This document shows positions 46,822 through 58,699 of a stretch of 64,000 bases of DNA, in pieces. Numbering within the stretch: the stretch's first letter is position 1; each line of letters starts with the position of its first letter. A program made the translations under genes and the position numbers. The DNA is from Ciona savignyi (lineage: Eukaryota > Chordata > Ascidiacea > Phlebobranchia > Cionidae), in the NCBI GenBank assembly GCA_000149265.1, contig CH002005.1:8277-72276 (forward strand), given 5' to 3'. The notes below the pieces were generated by a model. The model was given only the letters and a program-made list of their open reading frames with translations, did not search any database and had not been told where the DNA came from.

Positions 46822-47088
46822 GGTTCAATGACAACTGAACCCCTTACAACTGAACCCTTTACAACTGAACCCCTACAATTAAGCCCCTTACAACTGAACT
46901 CCTTTTAACTGAACCCCTTTAAACTGAACCCCTTTAAACTGAACCCCTTTAAACTGAACCCCTTTACAACTGAACCCATTTCAATTAAACCTCTTTACAA
47001 CTGAACCCCCTTTTCAGTTAAAAGGATTCTGTTTAAAGGGGTTCAGTTGTAGGGGCTCACTTGTAAGGGGTTCAGTTGACTGGTCACC
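46822..47088. mobile_element. 267-bp foldback element, second copy, 8-bp TSD
   Basis: It has the same layout as the 20.4-kb copy: tandem CCCCTTACAACTGAA-type repeats on the left, inverted copies on the right, and GGTTCAATGACAACTGAACC at the start with GGTCACC at the end. ACAATAAA flanks it directly at 46,814-46,821 and 47,089-47,096. Confidence 0.8.
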
Positions 47089-47099
47089 ACAATAAAATA

Positions 47100-47440
47100 A
47101 GAAACCAACCAACATTTCTTTAATTTTTAACTCGATAAAAATAATTTCACTAATCAGCATGAAAGAAGACTAGTTTTTCGTATTTAATATGGGTTTGGGG
47201 TAATAAATTTTATTTAAAAAATGTGGGGTTTGGGTAGCCAGCTGTATTTATAATACGGGAATTCAGCTAATTTATGCTAGTTTATAAACTTTCCAGATGT
47301 TTCATACATAGTATATGATATTTTCTTATGTAAGCAATATTTTATTTTCAGTTTTTATGTACACTTCTACAACTTTAAAATCTAAGTAAACTGTCTTTTT
47401 TGGTAACAAGATAAAGAACAACACAAAATATATTTGAAAT
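47100..47440. other. AT-rich non-coding sequence
   Basis: No gene recognised; it ends at the poly(A) signal of the minus-strand peptide gene. Confidence 0.4.
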
Positions 47441-47720
47441 TTTGATATTTATTTAAATCTCCCGTTTAAGCAGCTTTCGCCTGAAAGAAAGGAATTCATA
47501 AAACTCTGTTTAAAAAAAGTAATGAGTACTACACATACATTAACTGACAATTCAATATAGAAGAATATTACAGAAAAGATATGGCATATTTGAAACCAGG
47601 ACTAACCAAATCATAAACACAAGTATTTTAATACATCTGACGCTACCATGTATATAAATTAGAACAGAACAAGACGTAATTGATTACCTTTACTGGGTGA
47701 GAGCAAGCAAAAGAGCGACA

Positions 47721-48586
47721 TCATCTGAAACAAATATTAAAATATTTGATATTTCCTGGTATGGTTTATTACACTGGCCGGTTAGTTCAATCGCTTTGAG
47801 ACCTTGTCGATAGCGGAAAGGTTTGTGTATTGGATGTAGCCTCGGAATGGTCGATTTTAAATTGATTCACGGTCGTCGCTTTAGCCAGGTGAATTAATGG
47901 GTTAAACTTAAACAGTAGATAAGTCTCACATGAGGATGGGTTTGGTGCAACTTAATGTTATTTTGTTGCTGTACTTTTACTGATTCTAACGGGACCTAAT
48001 ATTATTTCGTGGGCTATGCAAATGACCAATGTTCCAGTTCCATCCTTATATCATTGATTGTCCCATAAACATGTGTTTAAAATATCTAATATAAGGAATA
48101 TTAGAAATAATAGTTACCAAATTCGTGCAGAGCTGCAGCAATTCTGTAATGAAGAAAAGTTTTACTGACTTTGACGTCTTTCCTAAGTGTTCCTTTGTTA
48201 AAACGTATAATAATTCGATGATATGTCAATCGTGCTTACAGCATGATATCAATACGTACTGTCGTGTGACCGAATGGTTAGCGCGACCGATACATATACC
48301 GACTCATATAAAGACGGCCCAAGTGACGTACCCATCTTGGGTTCGAAACTTGTGTCGGTAAAAAAGGTATGATATCAATACAACCCGGTAAAAAGTATGA
48401 AACCAACACTTACTCTTGTTGGTTCCAGCCTGAAAGACCGCCCTGAAGTCCAACGCCAATAGGTCCAACTCCGACATGTGCACCAGCTCCTACTGCGTGG
48501 TTGTGATGACTTTGGTAGTATGGATTGTAGTAGTAAGCATTTGCGCTACTCACGAGAGCGACAAGGAAAATCAGAGCAACCTTCAT
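47721..48586 (-). CDS. small secreted peptide precursor, about 58 aa
   Basis: The first coding exon (48,586-48,414) starts at an ATG and encodes a clear signal peptide, MKVALIFLVALVSSANA. The mature part is rich in Y, H and G: Y-Y-Y-N-P-Y-Y at the front, H-H-N-H in the middle and G-V-G-P-I-G-V-G-L-Q-G-G at the end. A consensus donor, GA-GTAAGT, closes the exon. The acceptor at 47,725-47,726 would place TGA at 47,721-47,723 directly after the junction; reading through the donor instead gives a stop one codon later, so the protein is the same either way. A third, untranslated exon may start near 47,475, ahead of an AATAAA on the minus strand (47,448-47,453). Family unknown; a structural or antimicrobial-type peptide is possible but unproven. 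Confidence 0.55.
47774..47915 (+). repeat. possible tRNA-derived SINE head and body
   Basis: CCGGTTAGTTCAATCGCTTTGAG resembles an A-box region in spirit; I quote only that GGTTAGTTCAATCG fits it. AAAGGTTTGTGTATTGG is a weak B-box, and GTGAATTAATGGGTT matches the SINE body block at 13.9 kb. It lies in the intron of the minus-strand peptide gene. Confidence 0.35.
48262..48362 (+). repeat. tRNA-like sequence, probably SINE-derived
   Basis: GACCGAATGGTTAGCGCG looks like an A-box and GGGTTCGAAAC like a B-box, about 70 bp apart. The T-stem does not pair well and no proper acceptor stem forms, so a functional tRNA is unlikely. It too lies in the intron of the minus-strand peptide gene. Confidence 0.35.
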
Positions 48587-48875
48587 GATTTAAGTGTATC
48601 TGGAGTAAAGTTAGATTTTAAATTTAGGACCTTATTCCAAAACTTAAAACGAAACTCCAGCAGCCTTGGTATTCTTTTGCCAGTTAGTACCAGTCAACGG
48701 TCGAATGTTGCGTAATTAAAACCGACGACTTTCATATTAATGTCTGTGGACAAGGTACTAACAAACGCAGTTTGAAGACAACGGAATTTTCACTTGGTTG
48801 ATAAGCAATTTATTATTACTAACTTTCCTTAATCTAATCTTACCCACTTACTGCATAAGATACCAAAAGGGTCCA

Positions 48876-48884
48876 TATTTATAG
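48876..48884 (-). promoter_or_regulatory. TATA box of the secreted peptide gene
   Basis: The minus strand reads CTATAAATA here, about 290 bp upstream of the ATG. A TTTACTCCAG acceptor at 48,600-48,601, 13 bp before the ATG, suggests either a 5' UTR intron or a spliced-leader acceptor. Confidence 0.45.
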
Positions 48885-48899
48885 CGTTTTTTCGGGAAA

Positions 48900-51060
48900 G
48901 GTTTGTCAGGCTGATTGACATTTTAGGAGAAGTTCCGCGAAATAACTTATGATCCTATCTGATATCCGCGAAATGAAAACTTTAAACGGAAATCTGTTAA
49001 ATCGGATTCGTTTCATTATTTTATGTCGACTATGTTTTTTTGTTACTTTTTAAAACTTTTTGTATGCTGTAATTACCGTTTTAAAGATATATTTTTCTTA
49101 TTGGTATGTTAAGTTAGTTATTCACTTATATGGCTTAAAGCCTTAAACTATGGGATGATAACATCCCAATCATGGACAACACAATGCAGTAGCTCCTGTG
49201 TAATTCAATGGTTGGTGCGAGATAATCTAACTCTCCGTCTCCGCAATTAACATGGATGTCCTAATAATTAATGCAAGTAATCCCTGTACTTTTATTAAAT
49301 TTTATAGGTGATGTAACCCATGTCAGTGCTTTTAAATTAATATAACATATATATACTTGGGCTTAGCTGTTTAAGCAACGAATTTGCAAAAAGTGAACAC
49401 AGTAGAAATAAAATAATGTCAACAAAAACGGTTCAAGCCACTTCTACGGAATCTTTATTTTTCTGGATATCAGATTTGATAACAACTTATTTCATTGAAA
49501 CCTAATTTGAAATGTCAATCAGTTTGTACAGCATTTCCTTATGAGAATAATAGCTGGTATGTTCTGAGTACGGCTAAAACTTTAGCTAGCTGTATGTCCC
49601 AACATTTCGATTTGCCAGGATTTAGTAAAGAACTCACTAGTAAATACTCATTTAATACATTGAGTTTGCCAATATGTCCCTTTTTTAGTGTGTTGTATGT
49701 ATTGACCGGGCTTACCGCTCTGTACACAGGTTTTAAAGCATCTGTATATTCTTCTCCTATGTAGACAAATATAGCATTCTTATTATAAATTATTTCATTT
49801 CTATAAAACAGAGGCACCGTAAACCGATATTGCATTTGTTTATTATGCTTAATACGAGGCATTATTGAGTCACTGCACAGTAAGTTGTTGCATCACAATA
49901 TTAGTTATTTGTGCATTAATACTGAATTCTTGGACTAAACTGTAACAATCAACTCATTGTTAAGTAAATGCGTATTATGTGTTAACAATACCATTGTGGT
50001 TTTGAAACAAAATCGTCAGCAAAAATAGATTGTTTTAATTTCATTCTTCTTGTTTGGTGGTTTTATTGTTAAAATTTGTATATTTCGCTTTGGTTTAACT
50101 GTGATCTTATATGGCGAATAAATAGCTTATATAAAAATTCACTTTTTTACCCATGTTATTGCATGTTTGCTATTTTAAAACTGTATTGTATAAAACCAAA
50201 ATCACCTTTACCAAACACTGTTTCGTGTTTTTAAATAGGTAAAATACAAAAAAAAAAGTTTAAAACTAATTCAACAATTGAGTTCAGAAAAAAGAAAATA
50301 AGGTATATTCGAAATCAATACAAATGTGTCATGCATAACATCCCAAATGTGGTTCAAGAGCTCGGGTATATTTTGTCACTTAACTTAATAAAGCATATGT
50401 ATAGCATTCCAATGGGCCGAAGGTACATTCTATTTGGAAAGTAAGTTTGGAAAACACCTCGCCGTTAGGTGGAAACAAAGATCAGGTTACGTAACAAAAT
50501 TGGGACGGTTGTATTTTTTAGTTGGTTTATTTTTTCGCTCCTTTTTTACATTAAAAAACAGCACCATTATTTCAAGTTAAGGGGACAGAGTTAAACGGGA
50601 AAACTAAAGTAGACAAAACACCTAAGTGAGTAGACACGGTACAATGGAGAAAATGACGTGGTCGTTAAACCTGTAACAAACGTAAATTGCAACAACAAAA
50701 AATTAATCAAAATTAATTGAATTTAAAAGCCTTGACTAAAAGTGTGCAAACACGATCCAGTACTAAGGGGAGCCTTGGAAGGGAATCACAGGATAAAGGA
50801 GCATCGTAGCTACCGGCGAAGAGCAGTTAATTGCCGGGAAAGGTTGATGAGCAATTATCTCCGTCGATGGAATTACTTGACAACTGAAGAATTTCTGGGC
50901 ACTATGGGTCCTAAAGACTGCTAACAGAACTTTTAAGAAAAGAAAGACAGTAAAAAAATTGTATAACCCACAGATGACAAGTTCGACTAATTTATATTGC
51001 TATTAAACTCTTTTAACGTAAAATAAGCATTACCTATATATCTGAGCCAGTATAGAGCGC
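48900..51060. other. mostly non-coding; one 107-codon minus-strand frame
   Basis: The minus strand has an ATG-started frame of 107 codons at 49,539-49,862 (MPRIKHNKQMQYRF...). It has no recognised domain or nearby promoter, so I do not call it a gene. Nothing else stands out. Confidence 0.3.
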
Positions 51061-51066
51061 TATTCC

Positions 51067-51384
51067 ATGTCAAAGCGCCACATCGGTAACGATAATTGCT
51101 ACGTATCACCATGTGGGAACAATACCAACATGGCCGCCATGTTTGACCCATTGAGATCTTTCCTAATGAGTCGGATATTTCGCCAACACCAGGTGTCAGA
51201 CGTCACGTTATTCTTACTACCTCCTATCCGTTTTAACGGGGAAGATAGAAATCGAATATTTGTGGTCACGGGTCATTACGAAAGGTCGAAAACGTGGAAT
51301 GCGACACTTAGCGGGGAAACCGCACAGAATCAACTCAAACTCGACCTTAAGACGTTTTACGCCTTTTGCCTCAGTTATTTATAA
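51067..51384 (+). CDS. hypothetical 105-codon frame
   Basis: An ATG frame in a locally GC-richer patch begins MSKRHIGNDNCYV and stops at 51,384. It contains AACATGGCCGCCATG (about 51,118), a YY1-like site. There is no domain, signal peptide or splice context. It may equally be regulatory DNA with a chance frame. Confidence 0.2.
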   Translation: MSKRHIGNDNCYVSPCGNNTNMAAMFDPLRSFLMSRIFRQHQVSDVTLFLLPPIRFNGEDRNRIFVVTGHYERSKTWNATLSGETAQNQLKLDLKTFYAFCLSYL

Positions 51385-53020
51385 GTCTCATAATGTGATA
51401 GGAATTATAATATTATCGGGATTAAAAAATAGTAATGATTATCATACTTGACAAATAAGATAAACAGGTTGGGCACTTATCAGGGTTGATTTGTGTACAA
51501 ATATATATGGTCAGAACTTTGGAAATGTAGCGCGGTTATTACGCGTCGGTAGAGGTGTGAAATAACATTGTTGTCCAACAAAGCAATTGTTATAAAACAA
51601 TGTCTAAGGTGTCACATGACTCGTCGCTTTAGAATTGTGTCAATCGTCGTTCGAGAAACGTAAATGTTGGTTTAACACCTTCGGACGATATCGGATGTCT
51701 CTGGAGCGCCACCTGTCGATCCTTATCAAATGCATTGAAGCGTAAAAAACAATGACGTCATTAAAATCTTAATCTTGCCAAACACCTGTTCATCTGCGCC
51801 TTTGTAAATTAGCGGAGTTTATATGTTCACGGGCCACCACCCTTGATAAGCGCGTTTCATACAGAACACCAATAATAATGTACGGCACGAGTGGCTCGCT
51901 TGTGGAGGTTGTAGCTGTATAACGATTCGATGTCAGTGTTCCCAGCTGCGCTGATATTGTGTCTGGCAACACTGGAACTAATACCACAGCTGGTCGCCTA
52001 ATAATGGACACAGCGATTTTATTTTTTCAAAGACTGACACAAATCTAAACTACTATCCATGTGCATTTGTATAATGCTAAAATGGATGTCATTTTCACAA
52101 ATTATACATTTTTGATTTTAGCTGATTTTTTTTATGATTATAATTTTGGAAAACGGCTACCTACTCTTTTGACGTAACAGTCGATAGATTTACAGATCAC
52201 ATTATATACTAATCCCACATCAATGCAATATGACGCAACAGTCAATTCAAGGTAAAATGTAATTCGGGTTCAAAATATTTACGGGTCGATTTTTTGACTG
52301 TCGTGACGTCATGTCCAATGTGACGTAACATACAACAGTGGCACGTTGACAAGGTTTAGTGACAGCTTATGGTGGGAATAAAACAAGTCATTGGGGAATT
52401 CCCGGGTAAGCGAGGTTATAAAGAAGTATCGAAAAAATATTTCGCGTTAAATGGATTTCCCCGATTACGCTGTCATTAAAGACGTGTGTCCAAATTAATG
52501 GAGATTTTCCGCGAAGACGCGAAGAGTCAAAATATCGGCGCCAACTTGGAAATCGGACCCGACGCTCAAGAAATAATCTTACATTGTGTCGTAATAACGG
52601 AAACAAGTGTGGCGTCACAAGAGATATTGTTCTGCAGCGTTCACACGAATGGACGCAGACATCGACTGAATGGATCGGATGTTCCGCGGGAATCGGACGC
52701 CACAGTCGCGGCAGACTTGTTGTGATGGCGTCGACACAAATAATGAGCTTTAATATGCGAACGGATATTTTGGTTCAAGATCAGCGTGGGAGGATTTTAA
52801 CTGCTCTTCCATTTTCCTGTAAACAACAAATTCCGAAAATTCTAAAAATCAGACTCTGTATAATTGAGTCACTTTTCTTTCTAAACAAATTCTAGACCTC
52901 TTAAAACAAACTACATTGTGTATATGGTGATCAAATAGTTATTCGTCGCTTTTTTTCCCTTTTTTTTATAAAGTTTTTTTTTATAAAAACTTTTTAATTT
53001 AAACAAGCAAAACAAGAATG
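51385..53020. other. non-coding, rich in CRE-like sites
   Basis: TGACGTCA lies at 51,753 and 52,304, and TGACGTAAC variants at about 52,172 and 52,321. Frames at 52,486-52,895 overlap one another and have no signature. Confidence 0.35.
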
Positions 53021-53031
53021 CGAGTCTAAAC

Positions 53032-53235
53032 CAGGGGTGAGCAACTTCTTTAATCGTCTGGCCAGAGGTGGTAAAATAAAGTCCATGGTGGGCCGGATTA
53101 TTACATGAATAGTACTCAATATCCTAATTTTATATTTATTTACTAATGCAAGAGTCACATTACAGGGTATGGTTAGATCCAGTCATCGGGACGGTAAAAA
53201 TCCATTTACGGGCTGGACCGTATGTTGCCCATGGG
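53032..53235. mobile_element. hAT-type MITE, 204 bp, with exact 8-bp TSD
   Basis: It begins CAGGGGTGAGCAAC, and the right end inverted reads CCCATGGGCAAC. GTCTAAAC flanks both sides (53,024-53,031 and 53,236-53,243). GGCC/GGGCTGG-rich subterminal blocks are typical of such hAT MITEs. Confidence 0.8.
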
Positions 53236-53366
53236 GTCTAAACCAACAAAAGTTCAATATTTAATATATTGTTGCATTAAAGCGGTGTAGTAACATGTAA
53301 TATGTGATTGTAACTGATTCGTGTTTTATCTTGGCGGGTGATGGTATAAGTGCCTATTTGTTTGTC

Positions 53367-53470
53367 ATATGATCAACATCAACACCTATGATCACCAACA
53401 ACACCTATGATCAACAACAACACTTATTATCAACAACATCACCTATAATCAACATCCATAATCAGCAATA
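53367..53470 (+). repeat. short minisatellite, 19-21-bp units
   Basis: About five imperfect copies of ATGATCAACAACAACACCT, with increasing decay to the right. Confidence 0.6.
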
Positions 53471-53479
53471 TTTATTATA

Positions 53480-55860
53480 TTCTAAGAGTATAAGAGTCGA
53501 GAAGAACTAAGATTTTGTGATTTTTGAGTTGATTTCTACGTGCGGGTGTTTGACCTTCTAATGGGATTATACGAATCCCGACACCCGGGCCGATGGCTGT
53601 CGCTATTAGCAAGACGCGCAGACGCCTCAAGGGTCACGTAAAGGTCAATTTTGACGTAACTTGACACTGGGTCACGTGATTAGGGTGTGAAATCGCCGGG
53701 TTTGTTGTAAACGCTTCATTAATCAACTGCATTTTTAAGAGCTAAAATAATAAAACCTAAAACGTTCAATTTTAAAACACAGCTTACCGCAAAGACACGG
53801 ATGCGTGTGATAAACGGTGTGATGCACGTATTATCAGAGAAATCAATAATAAGTTTCCTATTAGACATATTGAAAGATTTTGTCTATAACTAAAGGTAAG
53901 GTATAAGGAGCGGTTAAGCTGTTACGTGTAGTTAAGTGGCGCGCTTAACCATGCGCCCTTATACAGACAGCGTAGGTGGCGCGCTTAACCAGACAAGCTT
54001 GGACAGGTCTTAATTACTTCACACTTGCTGTAATAGATGTTGGTCACCGCATCCGCTTCACGTTCCCAACAAAGAGAGCAATGGATCAAATTCTTTGCCT
54101 CCACTTTGTTAAACAAAGTGTCTTCGTTCTCTCGCAAGTAACACAATACCTCATTGTTACGTCACAAACTCTTAACAATTTAACACAAGAGCTTCACACC
54201 TTGAAACAACGGAAATGAATTAATTTAGTTTCGAAATCAAAATTTCAAATTAAATTCAACTCCACCGGAATCATGGTATGAATGTTACAATTGATTTAGA
54301 CAACAACATACACATTGCTAATAGTTTTACAGTTTGGTTTAAAGGTGGCGCTGCTACGCAGGTTATCCTGTATCGATTATACATACTAGTTAAAACTGTG
54401 GAGTGTCATATTTCTGACATCATATCGTGTCGAAACTACAGGAAGTATTTTGAAAATATCGCGAATTATTAACCCGGACTCAATGAAGACTTAATATTTA
54501 TCGACCTTTGATGGTCTGGCTTCATTAGACGCAAGCATTTCCCGGTAACCAACTTTAAGATATACCTTGTCTGTTGTCGTGTTCACAGCAATAACATAAA
54601 GTTTAATCAGCAGAGACATCGTGTTGTACATTCGTCGGTACGATGAAACGTCACTGCTGGTTGGAATAAGATTTAGTCAGCGTACCGCCATCTTGAATTT
54701 ACGAGCGGGATGAAAATCGTATGAAAATCGATTTGTTGGATCGTAAATTGTCGTCGAGATATAACAATACCTTGTTTCGTGGAGCTATATTTTGCACTCT
54801 TGTTAAAGCCTTGGGTAAACTAGACTAACTTCAAACATCCCGACATGATAATATTTTACACCATCAGATTTAAAACCTGTGTCAATAGATATATAAATCG
54901 TATTTTTCTTCTGACATCAGCTTTAATATTAAACCATATATTTTCATGTCCCTTTACCAAGTTCATATAAAATGTGTTCTTGTATTTTATCAAATCAGAA
55001 GAGTCCTTCCGTATCGTTTCATGGATATCGCTAATTAATATGTGACGAACATAGGGGCGCGCTTATCCAGGACTTACTGAACAGAGTTGATTTTAGGGAC
55101 TGAAAATCTCCCATATATTTATTGGACTAACATGAACCAACAACGTATGAGGTCGATGTAACGAAATCACCCAATAATGATTCCAGATAACAACCTCAAT
55201 TAGGGTTCGGATCAAACAACGATTCGACTCTGCGATATCCACGTTTCGAGCCACCGAGGCGTGAAAGCGGCAGTTTCGACACTAAACTCGCATCACAATC
55301 TAAGCTTTTGAAGAGCGGTACATTGTAGTTGACATTGCTACCATAAAACCAGTCCAAACCAGTTTATTCCGGTTCTCACGCGCTAAGGATCGCCTGCTAA
55401 CCCTACATTATGAGATTTTTACGACATCTTGATAAGTATTCAAGAAACAGACTGTTTAAACCAGTTACTTGAAAATTCCTTGATTAGTTTGGTTTACATA
55501 AATCTATTCAACTCTATGTAAATAAAAAATACATTTGAATAAACTCATGTTTTTGTTTATTCATTAAAGTTATTTCATTAAGTCCATTTAAATCTGTTGT
55601 GCGTTTCCAGTCGCAAACTGGGCTTATTTGCTTTTGACACCAGAAACAATAAAACTTTTTTACGACATTTTATAATCCAAATTAATGTAATACGCTGCAG
55701 ATTCTCTGTTTGTTTTATTAGGGGCTTAATCTTTAAAACGCCTATAAATACAACAGCTTACGCGCTTAAAGCACATTTTTAGAAGCTATTTTAGGGTTTT
55801 CTAGCGAGTAATCTTAGGATAGGATACTAATGTATATTCGCGTGAATAGGAAATCGCAAG
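53480..55860. other. unique non-coding sequence
   Basis: A 16-bp direct repeat, GTGGCGCGCTTAACCA, stands at 53,936-53,951 and 53,976-53,991, with a weaker third at about 55,054. No gene recognised. Confidence 0.35.
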
Positions 55861-55864
55861 GGGC

Positions 55865-56110
55865 TTTAATACAAGGGCAATCGTAAGATTATCTCTTACC
55901 CACTGTCGTGTGCAGGGGCTATTGCAATGTGATATGTATGATGTTTAAGGCGCCCCTTTAATTTGGTAGGACATTAATTCACTGGGTCCATGCAATGTGG
56001 GTTAATTGCCTCGCTCAAAGACACAACCAAACAACTAGATTACGACCACTTTCGGTCCTACAACTCGTCGGCTTACAGGCAATGCACTAACCCACAAATT
56101 CTTCGGTCAG
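55865..56110 (-). repeat. tRNA-like SINE copy (inverted)
   Basis: GGGCAATCGTAAGATTATCT, GGGGCTATTGCAATG, CCTTTAATTTGGTAGGAC and CTCAAAGACACAACC follow the family order. It is the most complete inverted copy. Confidence 0.5.
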
Positions 56111-56220
56111 GCAGCGATTTGGCCAAGCCTACAATATACAGACGGGTCTTCTACATTTTGTTTAAATTACTTTATACTAAACTACATGTAAAATATACCA
56201 ATAACCGAAATCGTATAAGC

Positions 56221-56367
56221 CAGTGGTTCTTAAACTAGGTTCGATCGAACCCCAGGGGTTTCGTTGAGTTTTTTAACATTTATATTTTGAATTTCAACGA
56301 AGGGTTCGGTGAATGCCCGCATAAAACTTGCGGGGTTCGGTACCTCCAACAAGTTTAAGAACCACTG
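56221..56367. mobile_element. hAT-type MITE, 147 bp, 8-bp TSD with one mismatch
   Basis: It begins CAGTGGTTCTTAAACT and ends AAGTTTAAGAACCACTG, nearly perfect inverse repeats. GTATAAGC (56,213-56,220) and GTCTAAGC (56,368-56,375) flank it. Confidence 0.85.
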
Positions 56368-56406
56368 GTCTAAGCGAAGTATTAGTAAAGCCACGAACTG
56401 GCGTCG

Positions 56407-56797
56407 TTAGGTTGGCGGATCCGATTCCGAAGGTGGTTGCTGAGATAATTGGTTCGATTTGAAGTGTTTTCCTTTCGTGAGTCGTGCCACTCGAATTCTG
56501 CTCAGTGTGTATCGTCCTCCAACAGCAGCAGATTCGTTGGAACCGGTGGCCGCTTGGATGGAACTTTCCCACGTGAGTAAGCCAGCTAAGCGGTGCCGAG
56601 TTACGCTGCCAGGTGCGGCTTGTATGGTGTGAGCGAGCGACGTTGCTAAACAATCTGCTTTGTCGTCCTTTGTCCACGCGGCGAGTTTATTCACGTAAAG
56701 ATAACATTCTTTGAGCAGCTCATTAACGATCGGTCGGAAATGCAGGGCTGAACAAACTACAACAGTCGCTGAGTGCTTTAATGGATTCTTAACAAGT
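56407..56797 (-). CDS. candidate terminal exon, unrecognised protein
   Basis: A minus-strand frame in a GC-richer island follows a CTCAG acceptor at 56,798-56,799 and stops at 56,407. It includes N-E-L-L-K-E-C-Y-L-Y-V-N-K-L-A-A-W-T and later R-Y-T-L-S-R-I-R-V-A-R-L, ending in a polar Q/P/S tail. Composition and length (about 130 codons) look genuinely coding. I do not recognise the family, and no upstream exon or nearby AATAAA was secured. The hAT MITE sits about 40 bp beyond the stop. Confidence 0.4.
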
Positions 56798-56982
56798 CTG
56801 AGATTAAACAAGAGATTCCTATACAAACATAAAACACATTGAATTAGTTCACAGCTAACCAAACTCGATTATAACGACAAGAATCTTAATCGAAACTGGG
56901 ATTTAAATTACCCGAGAGTCAAAATCGATCAAATAGCAAACTGAATAAAATACAATTTCTCTACTAAAATCAATTTCATATT

Positions 56983-57098
56983 GTCCAAACAAAATCTTTT
57001 CAAAATCGACACAAAAATAATTGTTTGCATACCATCTACTTAATTTCAAGCCGAATAATTTCATGTAATGTGATTGAGTAAAATTAAAACAACATTTT
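56983..57098 (+). repeat. 116-bp direct repeat, left copy
   Basis: It pairs with 58,490-58,605. Both contain AATCGACACAAAAATAATTG and CCATCTACTTAATTTCAAGC. About ten differences were noted, concentrated at the right end. Confidence 0.7.
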
Positions 57099-58489
57099 TT
57101 TAAATAGCCCAATAAAGATTAGTCAAAATTGTTGCTCATGTATATGTAATCTACATGACTTGTATATACGATTCATATTCACTCATTATGTAATTCACAC
57201 CCATTTAGATGTATACACATCACCTGTCTAAGATCCACATAATATGAATTTATGTTCCACATACCTCCGTTACAATATCTTTGTTCATTTACACTGTGCA
57301 TTGATGTGATTGCCCGGTGACCAATGCTCATGATGATTGGCGCTGTTGATCCTTTCCGCTCAAAATCTCTGTTATATTACCCTTGGAGTGAGTGCAATGT
57401 ATTGAGTTCGTTGTTTTGAATATTTATACTACTTACCGCGAATACAAGCCTTTTTATAGAGAATTTTGAAAGCTGACTACAGGTTATCAACATACCTATA
57501 AAGTGTAGCACGAGTATATGTAATCATCATGACCTGTATATACGAGCCACATAAAAAATATGCGTTCACCTTCCAGAAGTTTCGACCACCAATCTGGTGT
57601 AGTCTTCGTTCGCACCCATTAAACACACGCTGTTTCGATAATATTAAGTATTTTTAATTCCGAGTATAATGCCTTGTTTTTTTAAAATAATGTAAGCAAT
57701 TAATACAAAGCAACATATCAGTTTTCAATGTAAAGGAATGATTATTCCATTTGTCAATCACATAAATTCATTTTCTGTTCGAATCTACCAAATATTTCGT
57801 CATTAATTTTTATTACTTCGTTTTTGTAGCTAATTATTCCGAGCTAATCAAGTGGAATAACAAATCACTTTGCTATAAAAACACATTTTGTGCATTTTGG
57901 ACAAAATTTATAAGGTTTTATTTAATACTGTAAAAAAACGATGGTAAAACAGAAATTGACAACCTTGGGTATAAAACGAAATGTTCGTTAAAATTTGATT
58001 AGGCAAAGCAATATAGGATTCATATTGTAATGGTCAAGTGCTTTTTAGCAAATCTTGGTTTCTATAATCTGGAAATAGATAATTTTGAAAAATATTCGCG
58101 GAATCCGCCCCGTTTCCGCCATTATTCTACTATTCCACTATTTTGAAGACTTGGACACGCCCGATTGGTTTCACATCAACCGAGAAAGACCCCATTATGA
58201 CGAAACGGAAACATTTGTGACAAAACAAACACAGGTTGACGGATTGAACGATTTCTGTCAGGTGGTAACCAATTACATCAATAAATCATGAAAATAATGG
58301 TTACAATTTATCAATTAAATAACTAAGAAAAAAAATTAAATTATTTTGTAATAGTGTCCATATTAAATTTTTTATCTAAACGTCGGCGTATTTTTAACTA
58401 TTGGATTGCCGTTTAAACGTTTTTTTAAGTGTAAATACATTTGAAGGAAGATATGTCGATATAACTTCTCACACAAATTACCTTGTCTT

Positions 58490-58605
58490 GTCAAAACAAA
58501 ATCTTTTCAAAATCGACACAAAAATAATTGTTTGTATACCATCTACTTAATTTCAAGCCGAATAATTTCCCGGAACGTGATTGGGTTAAATTAAACCAAC
58601 ATTTT
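58490..58605 (+). repeat. 116-bp direct repeat, right copy
   Basis: Mate of 56,983-57,098, about 1.4 kb away. Neither copy starts TG or ends CA and no open frames lie between, so they are not LTRs. The intervening sequence is AT-rich with no gene recognised. Confidence 0.7.
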
Positions 58606-58699
58606 CACGGATGAGTGAATGCAGACGACAGTAAACACGCCAGGTGTCACGTGACGTGCTGGTTATTGGAGAGACATGGTAAACAACGTTGCCTCGTTA

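Noticed and set aside
48262..48362. Functional tRNA gene
   Set aside because: A-box and B-box resemblance only; the T-stem and acceptor stem do not pair and the length is too great.
56983..58605. Direct repeats as LTRs of a small retrotransposon
   Set aside because: They lack TG...CA ends, no primer-binding site or polypurine tract was found, and there is no coding sequence between them.
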